DNA from: Tateyamaria omphalii
Lineage (GTDB): Bacteria > Pseudomonadota > Alphaproteobacteria > Rhodobacterales > Rhodobacteraceae
Length of the DNA: 64,000 bases
Reading direction: 5' to 3'
Assembly: GCF_014651375.1 (NCBI RefSeq)
Contig: NZ_BMWT01000001.1
Coordinates: forward strand, 372,001-436,000
Shown here: positions 29,051 to 39,161 of the stretch, piece by piece
Layout of the letters: every line of letters starts with the position of its first letter
How positions within the stretch are numbered: position 1 is the stretch's first letter
Notes under the pieces: generated by a model
Told to the model about the DNA's origin: nothing
The model's input: the letters and a program-made list of their open reading frames with translations, nothing else
Database searches by the model: none
Program-made: the position numbers and the translations under genes

Positions 29051-30192
29051 TCGTTCAAGAGGCTACGTAATACGGCGTTCAACAGGCTAAACCCTTGATT
29101 TGTAACGAATAAGTTCCGACCTTTTTGCGTAACGAGACCTAGATCGGCAAGCTCTTTTATCTTGGTGTCGTCCACGGATCGATTGGCGAGCCGAGTGTAC
29201 CGATCCAGGTCGACACCTTCCGTCAAACGAAGGCCCATCATCAGGAATTCAACGGCTTGATCCGCGCCTGATAGTGCCTCTTCCTGCGTCCTATCGTTAT
29301 CAAGCAACCAAGCTGTTGGCATTCGCAGTTGTTCTGTCGCGTGCCGCTGACCTTGCAATGTCAGTCGCCCATGTGCTCCGGGCCCAATCCCGGCATAATC
29401 ACCGTACCGCCAATAAATCAGATTGTGCCGAGATTCCGCACCGTCCTTCGCATGGTTCGACACTTCGTATCGCGGCATCCCGAATTCGGCGCACACATCT
29501 TGCGTCAGGGCATACATGTCAGCCGACAAGTCATCGTTTGGCAAACCACTCAGCTTTCCGCGTTTGTAACGATCGCCAAATGCTGTGCCTGGTTCAATCG
29601 TAAGCTGGTACAAAGACACGTGATCCAACCCCAGGGCTAAAGCTGTCCATAACTCTGATTTCCACTGGGTTAGAGACTGATTTTGGCGCCCGTACATCAG
29701 GTCAAGGCTAACTCGATCAAAGGTCGAGCGAGCGATATCAAATGCGGCCAGTCCCTCGGCCGCTGTGTGTAAACGCCCCAATGCAAGCAAATCAGGATCA
29801 TTCAGCGCCTGGATGCCCATGGATACTCGGTTGATACCGGCAGATCGAAACGCAGTGAACTTGTGTGCCTCAACCGATGTCGGATTCGCTTCGAGCGTGA
29901 CCTCAACATCATTCGCCATTGGCCACGTTTTTGCGATGGCATCAATGACGGCTTCGATGGTTTTCGGCGCCATCAGGCTGGGTGTGCCCCCACCAAAAAA
30001 AACTGACCGTAAAACGCGACCTTTGGTCAGGGTGCCGACACGTTCAACCTCGGATACGAGGGCATTGCGCCAGGCATCGTGATCCACGGATTGAGTTACA
30101 TGGCTGTTGAAATCGCAATACGGGCACTTGGCCGCACAAAACGGCCAATGAACGTACAGGCCAAAGCCACCCGCTTCCCAATCCTCAGCCAA
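29047..30192 (-). CDS. hemW: Radical SAM heme chaperone HemW
   Basis: This 381-residue radical SAM protein has the cluster motif CAAKCPYCDF (CxxxCxxC) near residue 18 and the cofactor glycine motif FFGGGTPSL. It lacks the long N-terminus of HemN coproporphyrinogen dehydrogenase and has the HNLIYW segment of HemW, so a heme-insertion chaperone is more likely than the HemN enzyme. It is the last gene of rph-rdgB-hemW and overlaps rdgB by 8 bases. Confidence 0.93.
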   Translation of the reverse strand: MAEDWEAGGFGLYVHWPFCAAKCPYCDFNSHVTQSVDHDAWRNALVSEVERVGTLTKGRVLRSVFFGGGTPSLMAPKTIEAVIDAIAKTWPMANDVEVTLEANPTSVEAHKFTAFRSAGINRVSMGIQALNDPDLLALGRLHTAAEGLAAFDIARSTFDRVSLDLMYGRQNQSLTQWKSELWTALALGLDHVSLYQLTIEPGTAFGDRYKRGKLSGLPNDDLSADMYALTQDVCAEFGMPRYEVSNHAKDGAESRHNLIYWRYGDYAGIGPGAHGRLTLQGQRHATEQLRMPTAWLLDNDRTQEEALSGADQAVEFLMMGLRLTEGVDLDRYTRLANRSVDDTKIKELADLGLVTQKGRNLFVTNQGFSLLNAVLRSLLND

Positions 30193-30796
30193 AGCAGCCT
30201 ACGATCAACTTCTTGAAGCTGTCCGCCCGATGACTGATGGCATTCTTTTCGTCCGAAGGCATCTCGGCAAAGGTGCGATCATATCCGATGGGCTGGAACA
30301 TCGGGTCGTACCCATGGCCAAGTTGACCACGCACCGGCCAAACCAGCGTACCTTCAACCGTCCCGGCAAACACTTCCTCGTGCCCATCCGGCCATGCCAG
30401 AACAAGGGTAGAGCAGAACCGCGCCGTCCACGGTTGTGCGGCCCCGCGCTCCATCAGCTCGGAATGGGTACGTGTCATGGCCATCATAAAATCACGGCCA
30501 TTTGGCGTTTCTGCCCAATCTGCCGTGTAGACGCCTGGCGCGCCATCAAGACCATCAACCTGAATGCCGGAATCATCGGCAAGCGCAGGCAAACCAGTCG
30601 CCTGTACAGCTGCAACCGTCTTGATCCGCGCATTGCCAACGAACGTGGTTTCCGTTTCCTCGGGTTCAGGAAGCTTCATTTCTGCCGCACCAACAACTGT
30701 CACCCCGAAAGGTTGGAACAGCTGTTCCATCTCTTCCAGCTTACCCGCGTTGTGAGTCGCAACCAGAATGCGGTCACCTTCAAACCGTCGAGTCAT
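30185..30796 (-). CDS. rdgB: Non-canonical purine NTP pyrophosphatase RdgB
   Basis: This 203-residue HAM1-family enzyme hydrolyses ITP, dITP and XTP to keep deaminated purines out of DNA and [13 protein letters not shown], the acidic metal site [19 protein letters not shown], and the C-terminal SHRADSF are the family signatures. The start overlaps the rph stop by 4 bases. With Maf, MutS and the Nudix enzymes it forms part of a local set of nucleotide-cleaning functions, probably by chance of housekeeping density. Confidence 0.97.
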   Translation of the reverse strand: MTRRFEGDRILVATHNAGKLEEMEQLFQPFGVTVVGAAEMKLPEPEETETTFVGNARIKTVAAVQATGLPALADDSGIQVDGLDGAPGVYTADWAETPNGRDFMMAMTRTHSELMERGAAQPWTARFCSTLVLAWPDGHEEVFAGTVEGTLVWPVRGQLGHGYDPMFQPIGYDRTFAEMPSDEKNAISHRADSFKKLIVGCFG

Positions 30797-31506
30797 GCGG
30801 TTGCGCTTTGTTGCATGGCCACCAATTCACTGACGCCTTTGTCGGCAAGATCCATCAGCGCATTCATCTGATCGCGGCTAAAGGTGGCGCCCTCAGCACT
30901 CATTTGGACTTCGATCAGTTGCTTGTCACCGGTCATGATAAAGTTACCGTCGACGCCCGCTTCGCTGTCTTCCGGGTAATCAAGGTCAAGCACAGGTTGA
31001 CCAGCATAGATACCGCAGCTGACGGCTGCGACGGGGGATACCAGTGGATCGGTTACCACATCTCCGGCCTTCATCAACTTGTTCACGGCCAAACGCAGCG
31101 CCACCCAGCCACCTGTAATGGAGGCGCATCGTGTGCCCCCATCAGCTTGCAGCACGTCACAATCCACGGTGATCTGGCGTTCGCCCAATGCCACGCGATC
31201 CACGCCTGCCCGAAGGGATCTGCCGATAAGCCTTTGAATTTCTACGGTTCGGCCACCTTGTTTGCCCGAGGCTGCTTCCCGGCGCATCCGCGTGTTGGTC
31301 GCGCGCGGCAGCATGCCGTACTCCGCAGTAACCCAGCCAAGACCGGATCCCTTGATGAACGGAGGAACGCGATCCTCGATTGTCGCAGTGCACAGTACAT
31401 GCGTGTCGCCCACCTTGATCAGGGCCGACCCTTCGGCGTGTTTTGTAAAGCCAGTTTCGATGGAAACGGACCGCATTTCGCTCAGTTCTCGACCGGAGGG
31501 GCGCAT
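30793..31506 (-). CDS. rph: Ribonuclease PH
   Basis: This 237-residue phosphorolytic exoribonuclease trims the 3' ends of tRNA precursors. [13 protein letters not shown] at the N-terminus, the phosphate-site arginine region [16 protein letters not shown], and the [12 protein letters not shown] segment are conserved. It is the first gene of the leftward rph-rdgB-hemW unit and is divergent from hrcA with a 100-base gap that must contain both promoters. Confidence 0.97.
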   Translation of the reverse strand: MRPSGRELSEMRSVSIETGFTKHAEGSALIKVGDTHVLCTATIEDRVPPFIKGSGLGWVTAEYGMLPRATNTRMRREAASGKQGGRTVEIQRLIGRSLRAGVDRVALGERQITVDCDVLQADGGTRCASITGGWVALRLAVNKLMKAGDVVTDPLVSPVAAVSCGIYAGQPVLDLDYPEDSEAGVDGNFIMTGDKQLIEVQMSAEGATFSRDQMNALMDLADKGVSELVAMQQSATA

Positions 31507-31570
31507 GTGATTTCCTTATTTCGTGTGTGAAAGGGGGATAGCCTTGGGTCGTGCCCACTGGCAACCCCGA

Positions 31571-31598
31571 TTGACCTTTGAAACCTGCGCCCTTTAAT
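31571..31598 (+). promoter_or_regulatory. Possible promoter close to the hrcA start
   Basis: TTGACC (31571-31576) and TTTAAT (31593-31598) are 16 bases apart. The expected transcription start would be only a few bases before the hrcA ATG at 31607, which has no Shine-Dalgarno sequence, suggesting a leaderless or nearly leaderless message. No CIRCE inverted repeat is seen here. Confidence 0.4.
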
Positions 31599-31606
31599 AC
31601 CAATCG

Positions 31607-32677
31607 ATGACGGATACACAGAAACTTCTGGACGAAATGAACGATCGCTCGCGCGAAGTGTTTCGTCGCGTGGTCGAAGGATACTTGGATTCCGGTGATC
31701 CGGTGGGATCGCGTACTCTTACGCGTGACTTCAGTGAAAAGGTCAGTGCGGCGACCATCCGCAATGTGATGCAAGACCTCGAATTCATGGGTCTGCTAAA
31801 CAGTCCCCACATCAGCGCCGGTCGGATCCCCACACAGCTGGGTTTGCGCATGTTTGTCGATGGGTTGTTGGAGGTTGGAGTCCCCGACGACTCCGACAAG
31901 GAAAAGATTGACGCCACGCTTGGTTCGAACGAGCGTGATGTCAGCGGTTTGCTGGATCGCGTCGGCTCTGCTTTGTCCGGCGTCACCCATGGTGCATCAC
32001 TGGTTCTGACCCCAAAACACGAAGCGGAAATCAAGCATCTGGATTTCGTGCCATTGGGTCCCGAACAGGCGTTGGTTGTGCTTGTGTTCGCGGATGGGCA
32101 CGTTGAGAACCGCTTGTTTCAGCCACCGCCCGGACAAACGCCATCTTCGATGCGCGAGGCGGCCAATTTCCTGAATGCAATGATCGAAGGTCGAACGCTG
32201 AGTGAAGTGAAGACGATCGTTCAAAACGAGATCAAGGATCGCAGGCAAGAAATCGATGCGCTGTCGCGTGCCCTGGTCGAAAGTGGATGGGCAACCTGGG
32301 AGGGGGAGGGTGATACACCGGAACGCTTGATCGTTCGCGGTCGATCTAACCTCCTCGACGAATCGACACAAGCCGAGGACTTGGAGCGTATCCGAACGTT
32401 GTTTGACGACCTTGAACGCAAACGGGACATCGCTGAATTTCTGGACTTGACCCAAGACGGCGACGGTGTGCGCATTTTTATTGGCTCAGAGAACAAACTT
32501 TTCTCACTTTCGGGTTCCTCTTTGGTGGTTTCCCCATATATGAACGCGGATCGAAAGATTATCGGAGCGGTTGGGGTCATCGGACCCACGCGGCTGAATT
32601 ATGGCCGGATCGTTCCGATTGTGGATTACACAGCCCAGCTGGTCGGGCGGATGCTGACCGACCGCAATGAAAGGTGA
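31607..32677 (+). CDS. hrcA: Heat-inducible transcription repressor HrcA
   Basis: This 356-residue repressor normally binds CIRCE elements upstream of groESL or dnaK and is kept active by GroEL. The winged helix-turn-helix is at the N-terminus (GSRTLTRDFSEKVSAATIRNVMQDLEFMGLL and SPHISAGRIPT), followed by the GAF-like and dimerisation regions ending in GPTRLNYGRIVPIVDY. It is followed after 3 bases by grpE. No CIRCE repeat was found in this window, so its targets lie elsewhere. Confidence 0.96.
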   Translation: MTDTQKLLDEMNDRSREVFRRVVEGYLDSGDPVGSRTLTRDFSEKVSAATIRNVMQDLEFMGLLNSPHISAGRIPTQLGLRMFVDGLLEVGVPDDSDKEKIDATLGSNERDVSGLLDRVGSALSGVTHGASLVLTPKHEAEIKHLDFVPLGPEQALVVLVFADGHVENRLFQPPPGQTPSSMREAANFLNAMIEGRTLSEVKTIVQNEIKDRRQEIDALSRALVESGWATWEGEGDTPERLIVRGRSNLLDESTQAEDLERIRTLFDDLERKRDIAEFLDLTQDGDGVRIFIGSENKLFSLSGSSLVVSPYMNADRKIIGAVGVIGPTRLNYGRIVPIVDYTAQLVGRMLTDRNER

Positions 32678-32680
32678 AAC

Positions 32681-33244
32681 ATGGCTGAGCCCAAGAACGA
32701 CGATTTTCTTGACGACATCGATATCGCCGCTGAAGAAGAATATGCCGAAGAGATGGCCGAAATTGATGATGAAGCGCTTGAGCTTGATCAGTTGCGTGCC
32801 GAACGGGATGAACTGAAAGATCGGTTCATGCGTGCGCTGGCAGATGCCGAAAATGCGCGCAAACGCTCGGATAAGGATCGGCGCGAGGCCGAGAACTATG
32901 GCGGATCGAAACTGGCGCGCGACATGCTGCCCGTCTACGACAACATGAAGCGTGCGCTGGAATCGGCAACCGAAGAGCAGCGTGAAGTGTCTGCGGCGCT
33001 GTTGGAAGGCGTAGAGTTGACGATGCGCGAGCTGCTCAATGTGTTCAAGAAGCACGGAATCGAGCGGATTTCGCCCGAGGTTGGCGACACTTTTGATCCT
33101 CAGCATCACCAAGCCATGTTCGAAGCACCCGTGCCCGGCACTAAAGCGGGTGAGATCATCCAGGTTTCGGCCGAAGGGTTCATGCTGCATGACCGTCTAC
33201 TGCGTCCGGCCCAAGTCGGTGTGTCTTCCACGCCCGCAAGCTGA
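32681..33244 (+). CDS. grpE: Nucleotide exchange factor GrpE
   Basis: This 187-residue DnaK co-chaperone drives ADP release. It has an acidic N-terminus, a long coiled coil (about 35-100, with LKDRFMRALADAENARKR), and the beta domain with GVELTMRELLNVFKKHGIERI and HHQAMFEAPVPG. GAAAGGTGAAAC precedes the ATG. The gene is paired with hrcA; dnaK and dnaJ are not in the window. A strong hairpin follows. Confidence 0.97.
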   Translation: MAEPKNDDFLDDIDIAAEEEYAEEMAEIDDEALELDQLRAERDELKDRFMRALADAENARKRSDKDRREAENYGGSKLARDMLPVYDNMKRALESATEEQREVSAALLEGVELTMRELLNVFKKHGIERISPEVGDTFDPQHHQAMFEAPVPGTKAGEIIQVSAEGFMLHDRLLRPAQVGVSSTPAS

Positions 33245-33268
33245 CGTTCTAACTCTCTGATAAATGGA

Positions 33269-33299
33269 AAAGACGCGGTCAGGATTTGGCCGCGTCTTT
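33269..33299. terminator. Bidirectional terminator between grpE and mutS
   Basis: AAAGACGCGG and CCGCGTCTTT form a perfect 10-base stem around an 11-base loop. The loop contains the stop codon of mutS on the minus strand. T-rich ends flank both sides, so it can serve both convergent genes. Confidence 0.82.
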
Positions 33300-35909
33300 C
33301 AATTTGTAGATGATGTCGAGCGCTTCCCGCGGAGTCAGCTCGTCTGGATGAACACCCTCAAGCATGTCTAACGCGGGCGAATTCACCGTTTTCGCAGGCT
33401 GTGGTGCTGGCGTTGCAGAAAACAGAGGTAAATCGTCGATCAGCGTTTTCTGGGTTGCACCACCCTCTCGCTCACCACTTTCCAATGCATCCAGAACGAC
33501 GCGCGCACGGGCAATCACTGCTGCCGGCAATCCGGCGAGTTGGGCGACCTGAACACCGTAGGATCGATCAGCCGCGCCACGCTTCACTTCGTGCAGGAAA
33601 ATGACCTCGCCATCCCATTCCTTGACCGAAACAGTCGCGTTTTCAACGCCGTTGAGTTTCCCGGCGAGTGCCGTCATCTCATGATAGTGCGTGGCAAACA
33701 GCGCCCGCGACTTGTTCACATCGTGCAGGTGTTCAAGTGTCGCCCAAGCAATCGACAAGCCATCATACGTGGCCGTTCCGCGCCCAATCTCGTCGAGAAT
33801 AACAAGTGCACGATCATCCGCTTGGTTCAGAATGGCCGCCGTCTCCACCATCTCGACCATGAAGGTTGACCGCCCTCGCGCCAGATCGTCAGATGCGCCT
33901 ACACGGCTGAAAATCTGACTGACCAGACCGATATGCGCGGATCGAGCAGGGACAAAACTGCCCATCTGGGCAAGGATAGCGATAAGTGCATTCTGCCGGA
34001 GGAATGTCGATTTACCCGACATGTTTGGTCCGGTCAGAAGCCAAACAGCGGCACCATCCTCGGCATTCAATTCGCAGTCGTTGGCGATGAAAGGTGACCC
34101 ACCTTGCTGTGACAGGGCATGTTCGACAACAGGGTGACGTCCTCCATCAATCTCGAATGCCCGCGAGCTATCAAGATTTGGCTTGCACCAGTTTTTTGAT
34201 GTGGCGAGATCGGCAAGCGCCGTTGCCAAATCGATTTCGGCCAAGGCGCGAGCCGTTTGGCTGATTTGCGCCGCCTGATCCAGAACAAGCGATTTCAGAC
34301 CTTCGTAGAGACGTTTTTCGATCTCGAGCGCGCGACCGCCGGCGTTCAGGACGCGGGTTTCCAAGTCAGAAAGCTCCACTGTCGTGAAGCGCACTTGATT
34401 TGCTGTTGTTTGGCGGTGGATGAACGTCTCGTTGAGTGGGGGAGACATCATCTTGTCCGCATGGGTCGCCGTAACCTCGATGAAGTATCCAAGCACATTG
34501 TTGTGCTTGATCTTCAGCGATTGGACGCCGCATTGCGCGGCATAGTCCTGCTGCATTTTTGCGATGACAGACCGTCCTTCATCGCGCAGCTGCCGCGCCT
34601 CGTCCAACTCTTCATCGCAGCCGGTTGCGATGAAACCGCCATCGCGGGGGAGGAGCGGTGGATCAGCTACAAGATCGTTTTCCAAGCGACCAATCAGATC
34701 TTCATGGCCTGCCAAATCCTTGAATGCACTTGCCAGAAGTGGTGGCAAATCATCGGGTTGTGTATCGAACAAGGTTTGTGCCTGTCCCAAGCCGTTTCGT
34801 AGGGCGGCCAGATCACGTGGGCCCCCTCGATCCAAAGACAGCCGCGAGAGCGCGCGATCCATATCCGGTACCCGCTTCAACGAATCCTTGGTTGCTTGGG
34901 TGAAACCGCTGTTTTCAACGCTGAATGCTACCGAATCCAGGCGGTCCGAAATTGTCTCCAACACGCGGGAAGGAGAGGCAAGACGTCTTTCCAGCAAGCG
35001 CGCGCCAGCCGAGGTGACAGTTTGATCAATGACGGACAGCAATGACCCACTGCGCCCACCGGACAAGGCAGACGTCAGTTCAAGATTGCGACGGGTCGCG
35101 GCATCGATCTGCACAGTTCGCGCCTGAACTTCTTGCCGTGGCGGGCGGAGCAGCGGCAACTTACCCTTCTGCGTGATCTCAAGATATTCGACCAACGCGC
35201 CCATTGCGCCGACTTCGGCCCGTGCGAAGGTTCCAAACGCATCCAGTGTCTGTACATTGAACAGTCCACCCAAGCGATCCGCTCCGGCTGAGCTGTCAAA
35301 GGCTGCACCGCCGAGTGTTGTGACGGAAATGCCGAAGTCCTCGACCAAAGGACGCAATTCGGCTTCCTTCGCATCGGTGACAATCAGTTCAGAAGGGGCT
35401 AGACGCGCTAATTCAGGCCCCAACAGGGTTAAATCGAGCGACATGACGGAAAATGCGCCCGTCGAAATATCGACCCAAGCCAGAGCGCCTTGACCTCGCA
35501 CATCCGCGAAGGCCGCCAAGAAGTTGTGTCGTCGTGCCTCAAGCAACGTATCTTCGGTCAGTGTTCCAGGTGTCACCAGCCGCACGACATCACGTTTCAC
35601 AACAGACTTGGACCCGCGCTTTTTGGCTTCAGCGGGACTCTCCATTTGTTCGCAGACGGCAACGCGGAACCCCTTGCGGATCAACGTCAGTAGATACCCT
35701 TCGGCGGAGTGCACCGGCACGCCGCACATCGGGATGTCTGCACCATCATGCTTGCCACGTTTGGTCAGCGCGATGTCCAACGCCTCGGCCGCTGCGACGG
35801 CGTCGTCAAAGAACATCTCGTAAAAATCGCCCATCCGATAAAACAAGAGCGCACCGGGATGCGCTGCCTTGATCTCGAGATATTGCGCCATCATCGGCGT
35901 GACTGACAT
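33279..35909 (-). CDS. mutS: DNA mismatch repair protein MutS
   Basis: This protein of 876 residues recognises mismatches. The mismatch-reading loop is FYRMGDFYEMF near the N-terminus, Walker A is TGPNMSGKSTFL and the Walker B/D-loop region is VILDEIGRGTATYDGL. The start at 35909 gives MSVTPMMAQYLEIK, preceded by AGGGGGATGTC, and fits the usual family start; a start nine codons upstream (35936) and a much longer frame to 36122 are possible but have poorer support. The gene is divergent from maeB. Confidence 0.95.
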   Translation of the reverse strand: MSVTPMMAQYLEIKAAHPGALLFYRMGDFYEMFFDDAVAAAEALDIALTKRGKHDGADIPMCGVPVHSAEGYLLTLIRKGFRVAVCEQMESPAEAKKRGSKSVVKRDVVRLVTPGTLTEDTLLEARRHNFLAAFADVRGQGALAWVDISTGAFSVMSLDLTLLGPELARLAPSELIVTDAKEAELRPLVEDFGISVTTLGGAAFDSSAGADRLGGLFNVQTLDAFGTFARAEVGAMGALVEYLEITQKGKLPLLRPPRQEVQARTVQIDAATRRNLELTSALSGGRSGSLLSVIDQTVTSAGARLLERRLASPSRVLETISDRLDSVAFSVENSGFTQATKDSLKRVPDMDRALSRLSLDRGGPRDLAALRNGLGQAQTLFDTQPDDLPPLLASAFKDLAGHEDLIGRLENDLVADPPLLPRDGGFIATGCDEELDEARQLRDEGRSVIAKMQQDYAAQCGVQSLKIKHNNVLGYFIEVTATHADKMMSPPLNETFIHRQTTANQVRFTTVELSDLETRVLNAGGRALEIEKRLYEGLKSLVLDQAAQISQTARALAEIDLATALADLATSKNWCKPNLDSSRAFEIDGGRHPVVEHALSQQGGSPFIANDCELNAEDGAAVWLLTGPNMSGKSTFLRQNALIAILAQMGSFVPARSAHIGLVSQIFSRVGASDDLARGRSTFMVEMVETAAILNQADDRALVILDEIGRGTATYDGLSIAWATLEHLHDVNKSRALFATHYHEMTALAGKLNGVENATVSVKEWDGEVIFLHEVKRGAADRSYGVQVAQLAGLPAAVIARARVVLDALESGEREGGATQKTLIDDLPLFSATPAPQPAKTVNSPALDMLEGVHPDELTPREALDIIYKLKDAAKS

Positions 35910-36030
35910 GACATCCCCCTGTTCGTCGCGTGACATTACAAACGGTGTGACCCGAGGAAAAGCCAAAGTCGATTGAGGCGCGCCATCCGGCAGGTTAAGA
36001 CGCCATGGTGCCACGGGAGGACAGCCGCAC

Positions 36031-38286
36031 ATGAGCAAGACAAAGGTCACGCCGGAAGACGCATTGGCGTTCCACATGGAACCCACACCCGGCAAATTCG
36101 AGATCCAGGCCACCGTGCCCATGACGACCCAAAGGGATCTGAGCCTTGCTTACAGCCCAGGCGTTGCAGTGCCGTGCGAGGCCATCGCTGAAAATCCGGA
36201 GACAGCTTACGACTATACGAACAAGGGCAACCTTGTTGCGGTGATTTCGAACGGCACCGCCGTGTTGGGCCTGGGCAATCTGGGTGCGCTGGGTTCGAAA
36301 CCGGTGATGGAAGGGAAAGCGGTTCTGTTCAAGCGCTTTGCCGATGTGAATTCCATCGATATCGAACTGGACACAGAAGACCCCGATGCCTTCTGCCAGG
36401 CGGTCAAACTGATGGGCCCAACCTTCGGCGGCATCAACCTCGAAGACATCAAGGCGCCGGAATGCTTCATCATCGAACAGCGCCTGAAGGAAGAGATGGA
36501 TATCCCGGTCTTCCACGATGATCAGCATGGCACAGCGGTGATCTGTGCGGCCGGGTTGATCAATGCACTCCATATCTCGGGTAAGAAGATCGAGGATGTG
36601 AAGATTGTTCTGAACGGGGCAGGTGCTGCCGGGATTGCCTGCATTGAGCTGCTGAAATCCATGGGCGCGCGGCACGAGAACTGCATCGTTTGCGACACCA
36701 AGGGCGTCATCTACCAAGGTCGGACCGAGGGGATGAACCAATGGAAGTCAGCCCACGCAGTTAAAACTGAGTTGCGCACGCTGGAAAGCGCCATGAATGG
36801 CGCAGATGTGTTTCTGGGTGTGTCCGTCAAAGGGGCGGTGACTCCGGCGATGGTTGAAAGCATGGCGGATAATCCGGTCATCTTTGCCATGGCCAATCCC
36901 GATCCCGAGATCACGCCGGAAGAGGCGCACGAAGTGCGCATGGATGCCATTGTCGCCACTGGGCGCAGTGACTATCCGAACCAGGTGAACAACGTGCTTG
37001 GCTTCCCGTACTTGTTCCGCGGTGCCTTGGACATTAACGCCCGTGCCATCAATGACGAGATGAAGATTGCCTGCGCACATGCTCTGGCCGCTTTGGCGCG
37101 GGAGGATGTACCGGACGAAGTTGCGCTTGCGTATGGCAAATCGTTGTCGTTCGGGCGTGACTACATCATCCCGACCCCTTTCGACCCGCGCTTAATCCAC
37201 CGCATTCCACCTGCTGTTGCCAAAGCTGGGATGGATACAGGTGCGGCTCGCCGTCCGATCATCGACATGGAAGCCTATGAGCTCAGTCTTAAGTCGCGGA
37301 TGGATCCGACGGCCAGTATTCTGACGGGTATCAACGCTCGGGCGCGTGCGGCACAAGCACGCATGATCTTTGCCGAAGGCGACGATCCAAGGGTGTTGCG
37401 CGCTGCGGTCATGTATCAGCGCAATGGATTTGGCAAAGCGCTTGTCGTTGGGCGACAGGATGACGTGAAAGAAAAGCTCGAGAAGGCGGGTCTTGGGGAC
37501 GCTGTGCGCGAACTGGAAGTGGTGAACGCGGCCAACATCTCCCATCTCGATGCATACAAGTCCCACCTTTATGACCGCTTGAATCGACGTGGGTTTGATC
37601 GCCAGGATATTCACCGGCTTGCGGCCCGAGATCGTCACGTGTTTGCAGCCCTGATGCTTGCGCACGGGCATGGGGATGGGATCGTGACCGGTGCGACACG
37701 TAAATCTGCGCACGTTCTTGACCGGATCGGTCATGTCTTTGACGTGCACCCAAAGAGCAAAACGGCAGGCATCACGGCGCTCGTCCATAAAGGCCGCATC
37801 GTGTTCATTGCGGATACGCTTGTGCACGAATGGCCGGACGAAGAGGATCTGGCCGACATCGCAGAGCAGGCAGCCGTGGTCGCCCGCAACATGGGGCTGG
37901 AACCACGTGTTGCTTTCGTCAGCTTCTCGACCTTTGGGTACCCGGTGTCGGAGCGCGCCGAAAAGATGCACAAGGCACCGGTAGTGCTTGATCAGCGCGG
38001 TGTGGATTTCGAGTATGAAGGCGAGATGACCGTTGATGTTGCCCTAAATACGCAGGCGCAAGCGGCTTACCCGTTCTCGCGTTTGACCGGACCGGCCAAC
38101 ATTCTTGTCGTTCCGGCGCGCCACTCGGCCAGCATCTCGGTCAAGCTGATGCAGGAAATGGGTGGTGCGACCGTGATTGGCCCGATCCTTGCCGGGGTGG
38201 GTGGATCCATCCAGATCTGTTCGTCGGTATCCACGGCCAATGATATTCTGAACATGGCCGTGCTGGCTGCGTGCAAGGTGGGCTGA
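36031..38286 (+). CDS. maeB: NADP-dependent malic enzyme with phosphotransacetylase-like domain
   Basis: This 751-residue multidomain protein oxidatively decarboxylates malate to pyruvate. The malic domain shows LAYSPGVAVPCEAI and HDDQHGTAVICAAGLINAL, and NAD(P) binding is at LNGAGAAGIACIELL. The region from about residue 430 is a phosphotransacetylase-like domain (VTGATRKSAHVLDRIGHVF), which in MaeB proteins is regulatory and not active in acetyl transfer. The start is ATG after GGGAGGACAG. A one-base overlap (TGATG) links it to the next kinase gene. Confidence 0.96.
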   Translation: MSKTKVTPEDALAFHMEPTPGKFEIQATVPMTTQRDLSLAYSPGVAVPCEAIAENPETAYDYTNKGNLVAVISNGTAVLGLGNLGALGSKPVMEGKAVLFKRFADVNSIDIELDTEDPDAFCQAVKLMGPTFGGINLEDIKAPECFIIEQRLKEEMDIPVFHDDQHGTAVICAAGLINALHISGKKIEDVKIVLNGAGAAGIACIELLKSMGARHENCIVCDTKGVIYQGRTEGMNQWKSAHAVKTELRTLESAMNGADVFLGVSVKGAVTPAMVESMADNPVIFAMANPDPEITPEEAHEVRMDAIVATGRSDYPNQVNNVLGFPYLFRGALDINARAINDEMKIACAHALAALAREDVPDEVALAYGKSLSFGRDYIIPTPFDPRLIHRIPPAVAKAGMDTGAARRPIIDMEAYELSLKSRMDPTASILTGINARARAAQARMIFAEGDDPRVLRAAVMYQRNGFGKALVVGRQDDVKEKLEKAGLGDAVRELEVVNAANISHLDAYKSHLYDRLNRRGFDRQDIHRLAARDRHVFAALMLAHGHGDGIVTGATRKSAHVLDRIGHVFDVHPKSKTAGITALVHKGRIVFIADTLVHEWPDEEDLADIAEQAAVVARNMGLEPRVAFVSFSTFGYPVSERAEKMHKAPVVLDQRGVDFEYEGEMTVDVALNTQAQAAYPFSRLTGPANILVVPARHSASISVKLMQEMGGATVIGPILAGVGGSIQICSSVSTANDILNMAVLAACKVG

Positions 38287-39161
38287 TGGCGGTCTGGAAT
38301 CTTGGCTCGATCAACATCGACAACGTCTATCGCGTGCCGCACCTGCCCGCACCCGGAGAGACATTGGGTGCGAGTGATTACAGTCAAGGCCTAGGTGGCA
38401 AGGGCGCCAACATGTCTGTTGCCATTGCCCGTGCTGCGGCGCGGGTTGCACATATCGGTGCGGTTGGTGTGGATGGGAAATGGGCTGTTGAACGTCTGCT
38501 GGAATACGGCGTCGACACGCGCCGGATCGAGGTGCTGAACGATACTTCAACCGGTCATGCAAATATTGCCGTTGCTGACGATGGTGAAAACCAGATCGTG
38601 CTGTTTGCAGGCTCTAACAAGGCGATGACAGATGAAGTGATCGGCGGTGCGCTGGCCGAAGCTTCACCCGGCGATATGTTCCTGACCCAGAACGAAACCA
38701 ATGGCCAGCGCGTTGGGGCAGAGATGGCAAAGCGGTTGGGGTTGAAGGTCGTGTACGCCGCTGCGCCATTTGATGCGCTGGCCGTGCAACAGGTGCTCTC
38801 CTTTGTTGATCTGCTTGTGTTGAACGAGGTTGAAGCCGAACAGCTTGAGGCGAACCTGGACAAGCCTCTCACTGCGCTGGGCGTGGACGATATCGTTGTT
38901 ACTCTGGGCGCGGATGGGTGCAGATGGCTGAATGCGGAAGGTGAAGAAACGCACGTCCCGGCCATTCCTGTGGACCCGATCGACACCACCGGGGCCGGGG
39001 ACACGTTTACAGGTTACCTGGTGGCTGGTCTGGATCGCGGTATGCCGATCCGGCAAGCACTTGATCTTGCCACGCGGGCGGGCGCCCTCATGGTGACGCG
39101 CCTTGGCACCGCCGATGTCATCCCCGATCTGAAAGAGATCGAGGATGCAAAACTCGGTTAG
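38286..39161 (+). CDS. PfkB-family carbohydrate kinase (ribokinase-like)
   Basis: This 291-residue sugar kinase has both PfkB signatures: GGKGANMSVAIARAAA near residue 38 and the C-terminal DTTGAGDTFTGYL with the catalytic aspartate. Overall it is nearest to ribokinase, but adenosine kinase or fructokinase cannot be excluded; no sugar transporter adjoins it. The start overlaps the maeB stop by one base, so it is coupled to malic enzyme for no obvious metabolic reason. It ends in TTAG shared with convergent msrA. Confidence 0.88.
   Translation: MAVWNLGSINIDNVYRVPHLPAPGETLGASDYSQGLGGKGANMSVAIARAAARVAHIGAVGVDGKWAVERLLEYGVDTRRIEVLNDTSTGHANIAVADDGENQIVLFAGSNKAMTDEVIGGALAEASPGDMFLTQNETNGQRVGAEMAKRLGLKVVYAAAPFDALAVQQVLSFVDLLVLNEVEAEQLEANLDKPLTALGVDDIVVTLGADGCRWLNAEGEETHVPAIPVDPIDTTGAGDTFTGYLVAGLDRGMPIRQALDLATRAGALMVTRLGTADVIPDLKEIEDAKLG

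Noticed and set aside
31507-31606. Search for a CIRCE repeat upstream of hrcA
   Set aside because: No TTAGCACTC with nine-base spacer and GAGTGCTAA was found, so autoregulation by CIRCE is not supported.
35910-36122. Extended N-terminus of mutS by 71 codons
   Set aside because: The extension overlaps the divergent maeB coding region and the family starts at MSVTPMMAQ-like sequence.
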